Origin: Mytilus trossulus
Lineage: Eukaryota; Mollusca; Bivalvia; Mytilida; Mytilidae
Direction of reading: 5' to 3'
DNA length: 64,000 nt
Assembly (NCBI RefSeq): GCF_036588685.1
Contig: NC_086378.1
Coordinates: 23,723,578 to 23,787,577, forward strand
The translations under genes and the position numbers were made by a program. Shown here piece by piece: positions 1 to 10,421 of this stretch. Under the pieces are notes generated by a model. The model saw only the letters and a list, made by a program, of their open reading frames with translations. It did no database searches and was not told where the DNA came from. Position 1 is the stretch's first letter, and each line of letters opens with the position of its first letter.

Positions 1-1570
1 TATGTACTTTTCAAAATAAAAGAACATAAAGAAACACATAGCACAAGTTGAAAGTTATAAAAAAATACTCATTTTCAGTTCATTGCTACAAATACCCCCG
101 AGATCTATGAGCAGTCAAGTTATTAATCTAGATACTGAGCATATAATGTACAATTCAATTGCCTATTATGGCGAGCCTAGCTTGGGAGCAAATATTGGTA
201 TACCCTTTAATGACAACTTTGAATAGCTTAATGCTTATTTCAATGTTATTTAATATCAACTGTTATAAATGTATACATGGTTTTGAGAGCGTACAAACAA
301 GATAATTACAATGTAAAAATGATATCGCTCTATGTATTATTTATAGATATCCAATATACAACATATAACATAGTACAAGTGTTTGTACATGACACAAAGC
401 AAAACGAAAGTAGATACCAGTAGCATCAAAACGAAAGTAAATATAGGTAGAGTCGATTCATCAACGATGCAGAAGTTATCTCCAAGGAATCGATTATATA
501 AAATATTGTGAAATTAAATTGATCTTCCAAACAATGGTACAACAAAGTACAAAAAAGTATTTACACCTTACCGTCTCCAAAAGACCTTTCTGACCACTAG
601 TTACAACAAAACCATCTTTAGGACTAGTCGGGTATTTAAACGTTGTGTTTATGATCCTGACTATACTGGTTTAGAATATATTGTAAGGATAGCTATTGGA
701 TCATCAATATTTTGAAATAAATATTTCCTGGAATCACACGAAACTGGATTTTTAACAAGATTAAGTAACACTTTTTTTTGAACGGTGATTGAACAAATTA
801 CAGGTGAAAAATTAACTAAATGGTTTAACTATTTAAATGTATCTATGCTATACAGTATATATGTGTTGAATCTAAAAATAGCTAAATATTAAAGTGGAAA
901 TTTAAATTGGCTAGTCCACCTTCCAACTCTTAAGGTTATAAAAAACTGTTAATCCTCCCAATTTCTTTGAACTGTCACATTCGATTTAATTTTTGGGAAA
1001 TTATTTGTATTTAGTAATAGTTTCATGTAACATTTAAAAAATATAGTGCCATGGAATGTACGTTGAAAACATGAATATACAAATAAATAATGTCTTGGGT
1101 TACATGTGTTTTTAATCTGTATTATTACAGATTACATAGCATATGTATTATATTTGTTTGTAGCAAACCAAATACTACCAAAAACAACGACAATACAAAA
1201 AAGTTAAATACTATTAAATCAAAAATAATTTGTGTATCAGTAAGGACTTATTAATCACATAACAGGATCATAATTGGTCAGCATTTGATGAACTTAATAA
1301 AACGTCAAGTAAATTGACTAAAACAAACATTTTGATTTTAAACCATCTTTTTTTTTCAGATTTACCTTTTTCACAATTAAAAATCAGATCTGAAGCAAAG
1401 CATTAAAAGAGCCGCAAAATACCAAAATTACATTCAAACTCAACTGTCGAAACCAAACTGAAAACGCCAGGCCAAGAGAAAAATTCCAAAAAAGACAAAC
1501 AGCGGTGTACAAAACATGACTTTGCAAAAGAAAGATCTTATGTGCTCCAAAAGGGTAATCAGATCTGTTA
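1..1570. other. AT-rich non-coding sequence
   Basis: I see no supportable gene here. The only reading frames are short, AT-biased and lack recognisable domains or splice structure. No long repeat could be assigned except a few short poly-A/T runs. Confidence 0.5.
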
Positions 1571-1925
1571 CACATGAGACAACCGTCGTGTTGTTATTGT
1601 AAATCATCCGTCATATTCGGTAGGTCACATTCGGAGAAAAAGAGAACGCGATTGCGGTTACGATGATGGGAACATGTCAGTCGTCATCTGTGAAACATAT
1701 ATACCATAACGTTAACCAACTTTTCGAAGAAATGATAACAACTTCTTTGAACTTTTGATTTAATAGCTTTGTTGTGCGCAGCAGCCTTTATCATAGAAAA
1801 ACACGATAGGAAACGCAAGTCCTGCAATATTGTATTAACTGAGTATAAGTTTCATGTTTCAGCGCTGCTGGAATGTAGCAACATAGAATGGAGAGTTCAC
1901 AATTTGGAAGCAATTCAGAAACTAA
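1571..1925 (-). repeat. Interspersed mussel repeat, decayed copy
   Basis: On the minus strand this matches the first half of the repeat at 19590-19905. Both share the series TTTCACAGATGACGAC, a GTTGTAACC-like block, GACCTACCGAATA and AACACGACG, in the same order. The 1750-1925 part (CTGCTGGAATGTAGCAACAT and flanks) I recall as a frequent mussel repeat. The short frame at 1769-1951 is not a gene. Confidence 0.55.
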
Positions 1926-2480
1926 GTTATTCTATACTATATATGTTTTGAAAATGACTTACAAATCAAAGTAAAATTGGTAGTTGCCTTTGTCACAAAA
2001 ACATATTTATATAATGCAGTATTCATATCGTTCGTATAAAACCAAGTGACAGTTCTCAGTTGAAGCTATTTTTGATAACTGTACATCATTTGATTTTAAA
2101 CTAATTTCATTGTCGTATTATCTTATTTTTATATAATGAGAATAAAACAAGTCCTTATAGATTTTTAAAGTCTATGTTCGCAGATATTCTAGTTATTATA
2201 TTTGTTATATATAGGTAACAGGATTTTACCAAAGTTCGAAGGAACATATATAGTTCAAATTATATTTCCTTTTAGTAACAAAAATCTCTCTTTGACTTTA
2301 ATGGAAGCCTTTTCCTTGAATTGACAACTGGTTTATCTTTAAGACATATGTTGATTGATTGATGTTTGAACACCTCTTCCAGCATTATTGTTTTAATTCG
2401 TGGCGGTCAGCTGTTTATATTAATGACGCAAGAGTGTCCGTAGAGAATCACTAACATTCGGTAAGAAAACTGACACTCCT
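1926..2480. other. Non-coding, nothing recognised
   Basis: AT-rich sequence without a credible reading frame, repeat border or RNA gene. Confidence 0.45.
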
Positions 2481-2489
2481 AATCAATTA

Positions 2490-2612
2490 AGAGTGGAGTT
2501 GAGATCACCTGTTTCGTCATGGATTGGAACTTTCAACCTCATTGTTGACAGGCTAATGATATAGAAGTACGATGAATTAGACGCTTAAACACCGTGACCC
2601 TGTAATAAATAG
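2490..2612 (-). repeat. Degenerate tRNA-derived SINE-like remnant
   Basis: It shares blocks with the clearer copy at 8536-8665: a GGATTGGAACT-type box B region, ACAGGCTAATGATA, and a terminal GTGACCC stretch. It is too degraded to be a tRNA gene. Confidence 0.3.
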
Positions 2613-2794
2613 AAGTTGTCATATATCATTTTCGTCGAGCGCGCGACTTGTCGCAGAAAAATCGACATTAGGGAAGTGGTCCGGCTTCGTCAGTGTTAGT
2701 ACACTTCAAAAACTGAATATTTTAGAATGTGGAAAACCAGGATAATTCATTTGTTGTATATAGATGCCTCATGCTACAAAGTTTCTGTCTGGCA

Positions 2795-3360
2795 TAAGTA
2801 TATTGTCCTTGTTCTCATTTTCATGGTGCAGTGACCACTTGCAAAAAAAAGAGATTTTTTTGTAATGTTATTATTTTCTTCTTATTATTAATAATAGGAT
2901 TCCTATATTTAGTATGTGCGTACCTTGCAAGGTCCTCATGCCCACTTGACAGATTTCTTTTGATCCCAATTTCATTTCATGGATCAGTGAACACGGTTAA
3001 GTTTTGGTGGTCAAGTCTATATATCAGATACTATAAGCAATAGGTCTATACATGTCGTATGGAATGATTGTAAGGTGCGATATTTGGTGTATGGAAATAT
3101 TTTATGATGTGCAGTCTTGCAAATTTTATTTGACCTTGACCTCATTGTCACGGTTCATTGTTCACTGTTAGATTAAACTGATTGTGTCTGATTTTCTTGA
3201 AATATAAGCAATAGGTTAACTGTATTTGTTAGATGGATGTTTGTTGTAAGGCAGGATTGTAAGGTGTATATAATTTTTCTTGAAGGTATCATCTGACCTT
3301 GACCTTATTTTTATGGTCAGTTGGTAAATGATAAGTTTTCATGGTTAAGTTTGTTAAAAT
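2795..3360 (+). repeat. Interspersed repeat with about 150-bp internal units
   Basis: Internal units recur with the pattern 'tgaccttgacctcattttcatggttca ... ataagcaataggt ... tgtaaggtg'. ATAAGCAATAGGT occurs at about 3037 and 3207, and TGACCTTGACC at about 3132 and 3295. I recall this as a frequent mussel repeat. A related copy is at 7175-7500. The short frame 2831-3043 lies inside it and is not treated as a gene. Confidence 0.6.
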
Positions 3361-3361
3361 G

Positions 3362-3580
3362 ATCATAGATACCAGGATCAAACTGTGTATTAACGCCAGA
3401 CGCTCGTTTCGTCTACAAAAGACTCATCTGTGACGCTCAAGTACCAAAAAGTTAAAAGGCGAAATATAGTACGAAGTTGAGGAGTATTGAGGAACAAAAT
3501 TCCTAAACATTTTGCCAAGTACAGCTAAGGTAATCTATTACTGAGGTAGAAAAGCCTAAGTATTTAAAGCATTTTGCACC
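3362..3580 (+). repeat. GACGCGCG-type mussel repeat, left part of an interrupted unit
   Basis: Contains the family core (ACGCCAGACG, CGTTTCGTCTACAAAAGA, CATCTGTGACGCTCA) followed by the family's usual body. It stops just after the block TAGAAAAGCCTAAG. The rest of the unit resumes at about 6222, beyond the retroelement. Confidence 0.75.
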
Positions 3581-3639
3581 TAAAAAAATCAACTATATAC
3601 AAGCATTGCAAGACCTTGACTTAGAACAATACAAAAAAA

Positions 3640-5353
3640 AAACCTCCGACATGTGACTGTTCCCAATTGCCTTATAATTACAGCCCCTCTGATCATGTTA
3701 TAACTGGGGATCTAAACATATTTTAACATGAAAATCTCCGAAAGGTGCTTTCTCATGGTCCTAAGTTTAGAGAACCCCAACACATCAGTTGGAACCATAA
3801 CTTCAAAATAATTATGGATTCCATTGATGACGACGCCAGAGCATGGGCTAAGCGAGAAGAAGTTGAACTGGACACTTTGTCAGAATTGGTTAAAACTATC
3901 AGGTCTCTGATAAAACTTCGCATTCACAAGTTGGAAAACTGTGTGAACGATCGACCAAAGTCCGTTTTCAGAGACAAAGAGGCCATGAAATGTCTATCAA
4001 CTCTTCATGATAAGTATGTTTTTGTTCCTGTGGACAAAGCTTCAAATAATATTGTCTTTGTATGTAAATCATATTACTACGAATTTCTTGTAAACGAATT
4101 GGGTATAAAACAGCACTCAGGTAATCCCACATACAAAGACATATCATTTGACAAGGATGATATTTTAGATAATCATAAGTCTTTCATGGCTTCAATAAAC
4201 ATTATATTGAACACCAAATCGGAGGACTTACTTTGTTTGTATTGGATACCAAAGTTTCATAAAATTCCGTACAAACAATGGTTTATTGCTGGCTCATCTT
4301 CATGTTCAACTAAAGAATTGTCCATTACATTGGCAAACATTCTGTCCGCAGTGAAAGAGGGTCTTCAGAAATACTGTCAACCTGTTAACTCGCGTAGTAG
4401 TATTAACCATATGTGGATTCTGAAAAATTCTAAAGAACTTCTAGACAATTTTAAATCTCGTTTTTTTCTGAAATTAGTTCTATCAAAAGTTTTGATTTTT
4501 GAACCCTGTATACCACCATTCCCCATGTGAAATTGAAAAATCGCCTAAAAGAAACATCCACAATGCCTTTCAACATAAAAATGGTAGCATACGCTATAAA
4601 TTTATAACTTTGGGATTTCAAAAGGCATATGTCGTTAATAGTGACAAACAAAAAGGTAAAACATGCTACACAGAAGAACAAGTGGTCAGTATGCTAGAGT
4701 TTCTTATCGACAACATATTTGTTGAGTTTGGAGGTAGACTTTTCCAACAAATTGTCGGCATTCCTATGGGAACAAACTGTGCGCCTTTTCTTGGCGACCT
4801 CTTCTTATTTTCATATGAATCGGAGTTCCTCCAGACACTTGTCAAAAACGAGAGGATCAAAGAAGCCAGATTATTTAATTTCACTTTCAGATATGTTGAT
4901 GATGTTCTTTCCATACTTTTCTGATTGAGTTCAATTTTTATATACCCCAGAAATAGATATTATAGAAACAAGAGACACGACTTCATTCGTCTCATTTTTA
5001 GACTTATATTTCGAATTTGACTTACACAGCCATCTCAGTACCAGAATCTATGACATACGAGACGATTTTAATTTAGAAATTATAAATTTCCCCCACCTTA
5101 GTAGCAATATACCAACTTCACCTGCATATGGGATATATATGTCCCAACTTAATCGATATTCAAGAGCTTACAGCTCCTACTCAGATTTTGAAAAACGTCA
5201 TCAGTGACTGAGTAGAAAGTTGATGAACCAGGGGTATGTCAAAGAACGTCTCGTCCTTTTTCTACAAAAAGTTCATCGGAAGGTACCAAGACCTTGTTGA
5301 TAAATATTCCGTATCAACTTCACAAATAATACACGATGGTCTTAAAGTATAGA
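3640..5353 (+). pseudogene. Reverse transcriptase pseudogene (Penelope-like)
   Basis: The coding frame starts in a conserved N-terminal stretch near 3649. It meets a stop at about 3724, continues open from 3727 to 4528, and then shifts frame near 4500 and again near 4550. The palm domain follows in 4550-4924. Visible RT landmarks are FVPVDKASNNIVF (fingers), YWIPKFHKIPYK, GIPMGTNCAPF, and the catalytic YVDD at 4892-4903. After another shift near 4925 the thumb-like region continues (IYDIRDDFNLEIINFP, SNIPTSPAYG). It has an in-frame stop near 5204 and a last shift before KFIGRYQDLVDKYSV, ending at about 5353. At least four frameshifts and two internal stops mean it cannot make an active enzyme. 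Known for the family: RT copies RNA at nicked chromosomal targets. Exact clade is uncertain. Confidence 0.85.
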
Positions 5354-6215
5354 TTCTGCGTACTGATGTTGTTTATCATCTTAACAATGTGTTAAATAGT
5401 TCTTTCATTGGTCTTTGTTCTATTATTAATATTACTTTTACTGTTGAATGGTTTTATGTGATATCCGTTTCACGTGGCTCGGTACTTATACATCTCGTCA
5501 ATGTGTTTGTATTGTCTTTCAATTTTTGGTGGTGTGTTTTGCATATGCGACTTTTTGTATTTCTTTGGTTCTTATAACGTGACTCTGTACTTTAAAAGAT
5601 CCCGTCAGCATGATATTGTTCTATTATATGTCAAAATGATATATTTCTATAATGAATTACAAAAAACGTTGGACCACAAACGTCAAAATCATTCAATCGC
5701 GTAGTGGAATTAACTATTTGTGAATTCTTATAAATTCAATATGTATCTTTTTGACTAGAAGAAATCTCGGTTTTTTTCTAAAATTTATTCTTACATACTT
5801 TTGATTTTTGCACATTGAACGACAAATCTATGTAACGTATACAATTTTCTGACCTCAGACACACAAATCAATGAATGTGTTCTGTTAAATTGTTCCTTTT
5901 AAAATTTTATACAATGATGACTGATGTACCCATATGTTGACTATTTTATTTATTGTGTCTGTTTGGTTAACGCATCAATGTAAATATAACTGAATTTGAT
6001 GAGACTGTCATCAAAGTGAAAGGGTTAGCGCTATAAATCCAGATTCAACCCACCATTTTCTACATTTGAAAATGCATGTAACAAGTCAGGAATATGACAG
6101 TTCTTGTCCATTCGTTTTTGATGCGTTTTGTTATTTGATTTTGCCATGTGATTATGGACTTTGCGAATTGATTTTCCTCTAAGTTCAGTATTTTTGTGAT
6201 TTTACTTTTTAAAAG
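5354..6215 (+). repeat. 3' tail of the Penelope-like element
   Basis: This matches the minus-strand copy at 53345-54395 throughout, including similar chance reading frames (5389-5704 against 53924-54371). The last part, 6052-6215, contains AAGTCAGGAATATGACAG, GATTTTGCCATGTGATTATG and GTATTTTTGTGATTTTAC. That end module is present separately at 17130-17285 (-), and in diverged form at 23936-24045, 24768-24850 and 31170-31260. Confidence 0.7.
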
Positions 6216-6221
6216 TCTTGT

Positions 6222-6704
6222 TAACAGTTCATCTATAAATATGACCATATCAATGATAATTCATGTCAGCACAAAAATTATGACTTATAGGCTGGTAATA
6301 CCCTCGGAGAATTAAAAATCCTCTAGCAGTGGCATCGACCCAGTGGTTGTAAATAAACTCATCATAGATACCATAATTATATTTCATATTTACGCCAGAC
6401 GCGCGTTTCGTGTGCAAAAGACTCATCAGTGACACTCAAATCCAAAAGAGTTAAAAAGGCCAATTAAAGTACGAAGTTAAAAAGCATATAGGACCAAAAA
6501 TCCTAAAAGTTTTACCAAATACAGCTACGGTAATCTATTCCTGAGGTAGAAACCCCTTAGTTTTTCAAAAATTCAAAAGTTTTTATGAACAGTTAATTTA
6601 TGAATATGACCATATCAATGATAATTCTTATCAGCACAGAGGTACTGACTACTGGGCTTGTGATACCCTCGGGAAATTAAAACTCCACCAGCAATGAGTC
6701 AACT
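6222..6704 (+). repeat. GACGCGCG-type repeat: right part of unit 1 plus unit 2, tandem
   Basis: 6222-6360 is the remainder of the unit interrupted at 3580. From 6361 a second unit begins (CATCATAGATACC, ACGCCAGACGCGCGTTTCGT, GACTCATCAGTGACACTCA) and runs to the block CTCCACCAGCAATGAGTC. The two tails can be aligned (ATATGACCATATCAATGATA at about 6239 and 6605), so the units are tandem. Confidence 0.75.
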
Positions 6705-7162
6705 ATATGGCCCGAGAACACAGTTATTTCGTAGTGCAATTCTTTTAGACAATAAATTCAAATTAAAAAAATCGCACCTGCTCTTTCTCAAAAAGATTTT
6801 TACAGTGTAGTGTACTACCAGTGAGACAAATAATTTCAAAATTAAAGAAACTTCTACCAGCTCTAACTCAAAATATTGACAGTTCTGTGTTAAGGGGGTG
6901 TAAAATTCAGTTTGACAGCTTCAGACGTGATAAAATTTGACCTTTTGGAACTGGACCAAATCACTACTTAACATAAGGATTCAGCACCCAAATTTTTTAA
7001 ACATGTAATTACATCCCCCTACTTAATATTTCATGCATTTAATATCAATAAATAACTTGGGAAAGTGTATCAAATAAAACATGCAAGTTATACACTGTTT
7101 ACACTAGGGACTATATTAGACAACGAAAACCAAAGGACGATAACTGTGTCCTTGGACCATAT
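6705..7162. mobile_element. MITE-like element with 23-bp terminal inverted repeats
   Basis: The left end 6705-6727 (ATATGGCCCGAGAACACAGT...) is the imperfect reverse complement of 7140-7162 (...CTGTGTCCTTGGACCATAT). The 458-bp span has no reading frame. It abuts the preceding repeat array exactly. I recall its interior (CTACCAGTGAGACAAATAAT) as frequent in mussel DNA. Confidence 0.6.
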
Positions 7163-7174
7163 GTAATGAATCGA

Positions 7175-7500
7175 TTGATTATCAGGTTTATATGTTTCTC
7201 TGGCATAATTCATATGACTTTGGCCTCATTTTTTTTATGGTTAATTAGTTAATGTATAGTTTTCTCGATAAAGTCTATTTCTAAGAAAGTATAAGCAATA
7301 GGTCAATATATTTGGTGAATTAAATGTTTGTAAGGTGTATATGTATTTATTGTTTGGTTTATCGGAACTTGGCTTCATTTGTTTGGATCATGTTAGGTTT
7401 ATGTGATACTTGTAAGCTATGTATCCAGAACGATCAACATAAAATCAATAGATTTTAAAGAACATGAAAAAGGCGAGACATTTCAGCAAGTGCACTCTTG
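7175..7500 (+). repeat. Second copy of the 'ataagcaataggt' repeat
   Basis: Same family as 2795-3360: shared blocks are TATAAGCAATAGGTCAATAT, TTGTAAGGTGTATA and a CTTGGCTTCATT-type unit. It ends with GGCGAGACATTTCAGCAAGT, the usual 3' end of this family as I recall it. Confidence 0.6.
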
Positions 7501-7539
7501 TTTAAAATATACTTGCCACTTTATGGGCCTTTTGTAGCT

Positions 7540-7640
7540 TGCTGTTCGGTGTAAACCAAATAAAGTCATCATAGATACCAGGACTAAATTTTGTATATAC
7601 GCCAGACGCGCGTTTCGTCTACAAAAGACTATCAGTGATT
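7540..7640 (+). repeat. Truncated GACGCGCG-type repeat
   Basis: A short 5' piece of the family: GTCATCATAGATACCAGGAC, TACGCCAGACGCGCGTTTCG and TCTACAAAAGACTATCAGTG, then unrelated sequence. Just upstream, 7525-7560 has a fragment of the CATACCACATCTTC family. Confidence 0.7.
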
Positions 7641-8110
7641 AATAATATTAAAGTGGACCGAACAAAGTGTTAGATTCTATTGGTCGGTGGTGTACTGGTG
7701 TTAAATAAAACTACATTTTATAATGAAATTCCAAAAATGAAAAAAAGATATACATGCATTCACAGTGAAAACTTTGTTTTGTACTTGAGAACCCACGATT
7801 GTTTTTACATCATTCGAATGAATATAAAGTCTTACGCTTTATAATCGAAAAGCTAAAATGTTTCTTGGTTGTTATATCTTGAACATAACATAACCCTCTG
7901 AGAGTTATTGCTACGGTTCTTTCACGAACAGAAAATGTGATGCTTATACGAGACGTAGAGTATAACATCCTCATTTCGAATGGACGTGACAGCGTATTAT
8001 TACATCACACAGAGCCAAATGAACGCCCCTCAGTATCATAGATTTATATCCGAATAAGAGAAATGGTACTGGCATACTATTAATATTTGAATTTTCCGAT
8101 GAAAACTATT
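7641..8110. other. Non-coding, nothing recognised
   Basis: No reading frame, RNA gene or repeat border could be supported. Confidence 0.45.
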
Positions 8111-8111
8111 A

Positions 8112-8355
8112 AGATATAAAAGTCCTTACGATTCATTTTTTTTTCTGAAACAAACACATAAATTAGACCGTTATTTTTCTCGTTTGAATTGTTTTACATT
8201 GTTATTTAGGGGCCTTTTTTTTTTATCTTACTATGCGGTATGAGCTTTGCACATTGTTGAAAGCCGTACGGTAACCTATAGTTGTTAATTTTTGTGTCAT
8301 TCTGGTCTCTGATGGACAGTTGCCTCATTGGCAATCATACCACATCTTCTTTTTT
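8112..8355 (+). repeat. CATACCACATCTTC-type mussel repeat
   Basis: It shows the family order: ATTAGACCGTTATTTTTCTC, TTTGAATTGTTTTACATTGT, GGGGCCTTTT, a TGCGGTATG box, GCCGTACGGTAACCTATAGT, and the end ATTGGCAATCATACCACATC followed by a T run. Other copies are at 14100, 17640, 25000, 30645 and 34605 (+), and at 19165, 27872, 28601 and 46362 (-). Confidence 0.75.
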
Positions 8356-8384
8356 TACATCACTGTTATTTTGTTTAGTTTTTT

Positions 8385-8530
8385 ATGTTACCTCTTCTGA
8401 CATCGGACTCTTATTTCTTTTAAACTAAGTTTTACTGTGCGTATTACTGTTTTTTTCTACATTGGCTAGAGGTTAAAAAAAAGGGGGGGGGGGTTGAGAT
8501 ATCACAAAACATGTTAAACCCGTTAAGATT
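8385..8530 (+). repeat. GACATCGGACTC-type repeat, 5' part, with G-run
   Basis: Head of the element seen complete at 20694-21058: GACATCGGACTC, TTTTACTGTGCGTATTACTG, TTCTACATTGGCTAGAGG and GGGTTGAGAT. It contains an A8-9 run followed by about twelve Gs at 8482-8493. Confidence 0.7.
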
Positions 8531-8535
8531 GAAGT

Positions 8536-8665
8536 CTAACACAGCTGCCACGTGCTGGATTCGAACTAACAACCTTTTACAGGCTAATGATACATTCTGA
8601 TACACAGTAGTTTAACTTCTTAGACTTGTAGACCACTTGACCAACGAGACATATATTAAATTCAT
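8536..8665 (-). repeat. tRNA-derived SINE-like head
   Basis: On the minus strand it carries a box A-like TGGTCAAGTGGTCTA and a box B-like GTTCGAATCC with a plausible pol III spacing, but no clean cloverleaf. It is therefore called a tRNA-like SINE remnant rather than a tRNA gene. Confidence 0.45.
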
Positions 8666-8669
8666 TAAA

Positions 8670-9945
8670 AAAAATCACGTTATAAATGTGCGACCAAATA
8701 TAACTAGTAAATATGCGTCACCAAATATAGTGTGCTGTCACTGTTAAATTGACGTGGGGACATTCAAAATGACAACTGATAGACAAAATAAAGTGTACTG
8801 TTTAATGTTGGGTCAGCATGAAATGAATTGCTATTGTTAAGAGTATCTTTTCTATGCCTTCGCGATAATGATACAACGCGTGGTACGATATATTACGCAT
8901 GCTTTTATAGTGCAACATCTCTCATATTCAAGCAATGACATGAATATAAATGACGAAGAAACAGTGTAATTATTATTCATTATTTAATGAAAATCATCTA
9001 TATAAAGACTTCATGGCGTGTCTATTTTCCAAAAAAGAACGTGCAATGCGGAAGTAATTTATATCTTGTTTGATCTGTAGCCTCCAACATATTTCAACCT
9101 TGTATAAAAAAAACCAAACAAGTTATCATCTTGTTTTTATTTACTAAGAAAAACTAAATGAAGTATTTAATCTGACATTAATATTTTGTAACTTTTTTAA
9201 AAACTTCAGAAGAGATATTTGGTATCACCCCTCAATTTAACGGTAAACGAAAGACAGAAATAATCAAAATACATCGACTATATAGTCAACTTATAACTAA
9301 CAAATTAAAGAAAGTAGTAGAATTTTTATGTAATTAGAATTTTTTAAACTTAAAAATTTAATTAAGTATTACCCATATATTCTCTTACTGGTTGGTTGTC
9401 CATTCACGAAGATACTGTCCGACGTTTGAGCAAGATTAAAAGAATACATTTTAATTGCTGTTAAATTGTAGTTGTATTCCATGGCATGTAGTTATGAACA
9501 AACGTAGTTTACCATTTTATCCACCAATTTGACCTAGAACGATATCGTCTGCTGTGTGAATGCTTTCCCAACATATTATCCAAGATTTCAAATTTTCAAA
9601 AGACAGCACTGAAACAACATTCCTTTCAAGCATTTGTAGGTTTTCTCTTGTAAGACTGTCGACGTCCAGTTTATAAATATATTTTAACGAACTGTTATTA
9701 TTTGATGTGAAGTGTAGTCTGCAAATTTAAAATTTTAATATACATAATAAATATCTATACAACATCTGAGTGGAACTTGAATATTAAATGTTGATAGAAA
9801 ACTTAAATGTCTGAAATGAATGTGAATACATAAATTAAAATGAAGAGATTGATTGCTATAGTTGGTTTCTTATCGTCAATTGTCAAATATTTCATACATA
9901 TTTGGGACGATTAAAATGAAGAGAACAAATATTTAAAAGGGACAA
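8670..9945. other. Non-coding, nothing recognised
   Basis: AT-rich sequence with no open frame of useful length and no repeat I can assign. Confidence 0.45.
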
Positions 9946-9949
9946 CAAG

Positions 9950-10154
9950 CCAACTACGGACCATTATCGGGCAATGCGCAAAACAATCTGCCAAATACGG
10001 ACCATTATCGGACAAGGTGCATTATAACCTGCCAAATACGGACCATTATCGGACAAGGTGCATAATAACCTGCCAAATACGGACTATTATCGGACAAGGT
10101 GCATAATAACCTGCCAAATACGGACTATTATCGGACAAGGTGAATAATAACCTG
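9950..10154 (+). repeat. 41-bp minisatellite, five units
   Basis: Five tandem units of exactly 41 bp (9950, 9991, 10032, 10073, 10114), each containing ATACGGACNATTATCGGACA. Unit 1 is the most diverged; units 2-5 differ by only one to three bases. A broken start of a sixth unit follows. Confidence 0.95.
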
Positions 10155-10420
10155 CTAACACGGAAAACAAATTAAAGTTACAGTAGATGATCACTTCTTT
10201 TTTGTTAAAACATTTTTTTCATTTTTAAGTGACAAAGTTTGTGGTTTCATTGTCAAAAGTCAATCATTTGAATTGCATCCCGTTATTCGTCTCTATTAAG
10301 GAATAAGATAGCAACCTATGAAACCAGAAAACCATAAAATAAATTTTGAAAGCAAATTGTGGTCTTCAAAAATAGACAGATTGGTAACAATTCTCTGTAG
10401 CAAAAAACATAATTCTGTTA
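10155..10420. other. Non-coding spacer
   Basis: Nothing recognised between the minisatellite and the Harbinger-derived element. Confidence 0.4.
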
Positions 10421-10421
10421 A

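Larger units (their letters stand above)
3580..6222 (+). mobile_element. Penelope-like retroelement, decayed copy
   Basis: A reverse-transcriptase pseudogene (about 3640-5353) is followed by about 0.85 kb of tail. The tail is repeated in inverted orientation at 53345-54395 and in shorter pieces elsewhere. The borders are inferred from the interrupted flanking repeat: a GACGCGCG-type unit stops at about 3580 and resumes at about 6222, giving an element of about 2.6 kb. No GIY-YIG endonuclease could be recognised. The Penelope assignment rests on the RT motif style and on terminal direct repeats in the second copy; a DIRS or other non-LTR origin is less likely. Confidence 0.65.

Noticed and set aside
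5389-5704. Hydrophobic plus frames similar to minus frames at 53924-54371
   Set aside because: The similarity reflects a shared retroelement tail. The frames contain stops at different places, so they are not conserved proteins.
8536-8665. tRNA gene
   Set aside because: Box A- and B-like words are present, but no complete cloverleaf or acceptor pairing; a SINE remnant is more likely.
9950-10154. Possible CRISPR array
   Set aside because: Units are contiguous 41-bp repeats without unique spacers, in a eukaryotic context.
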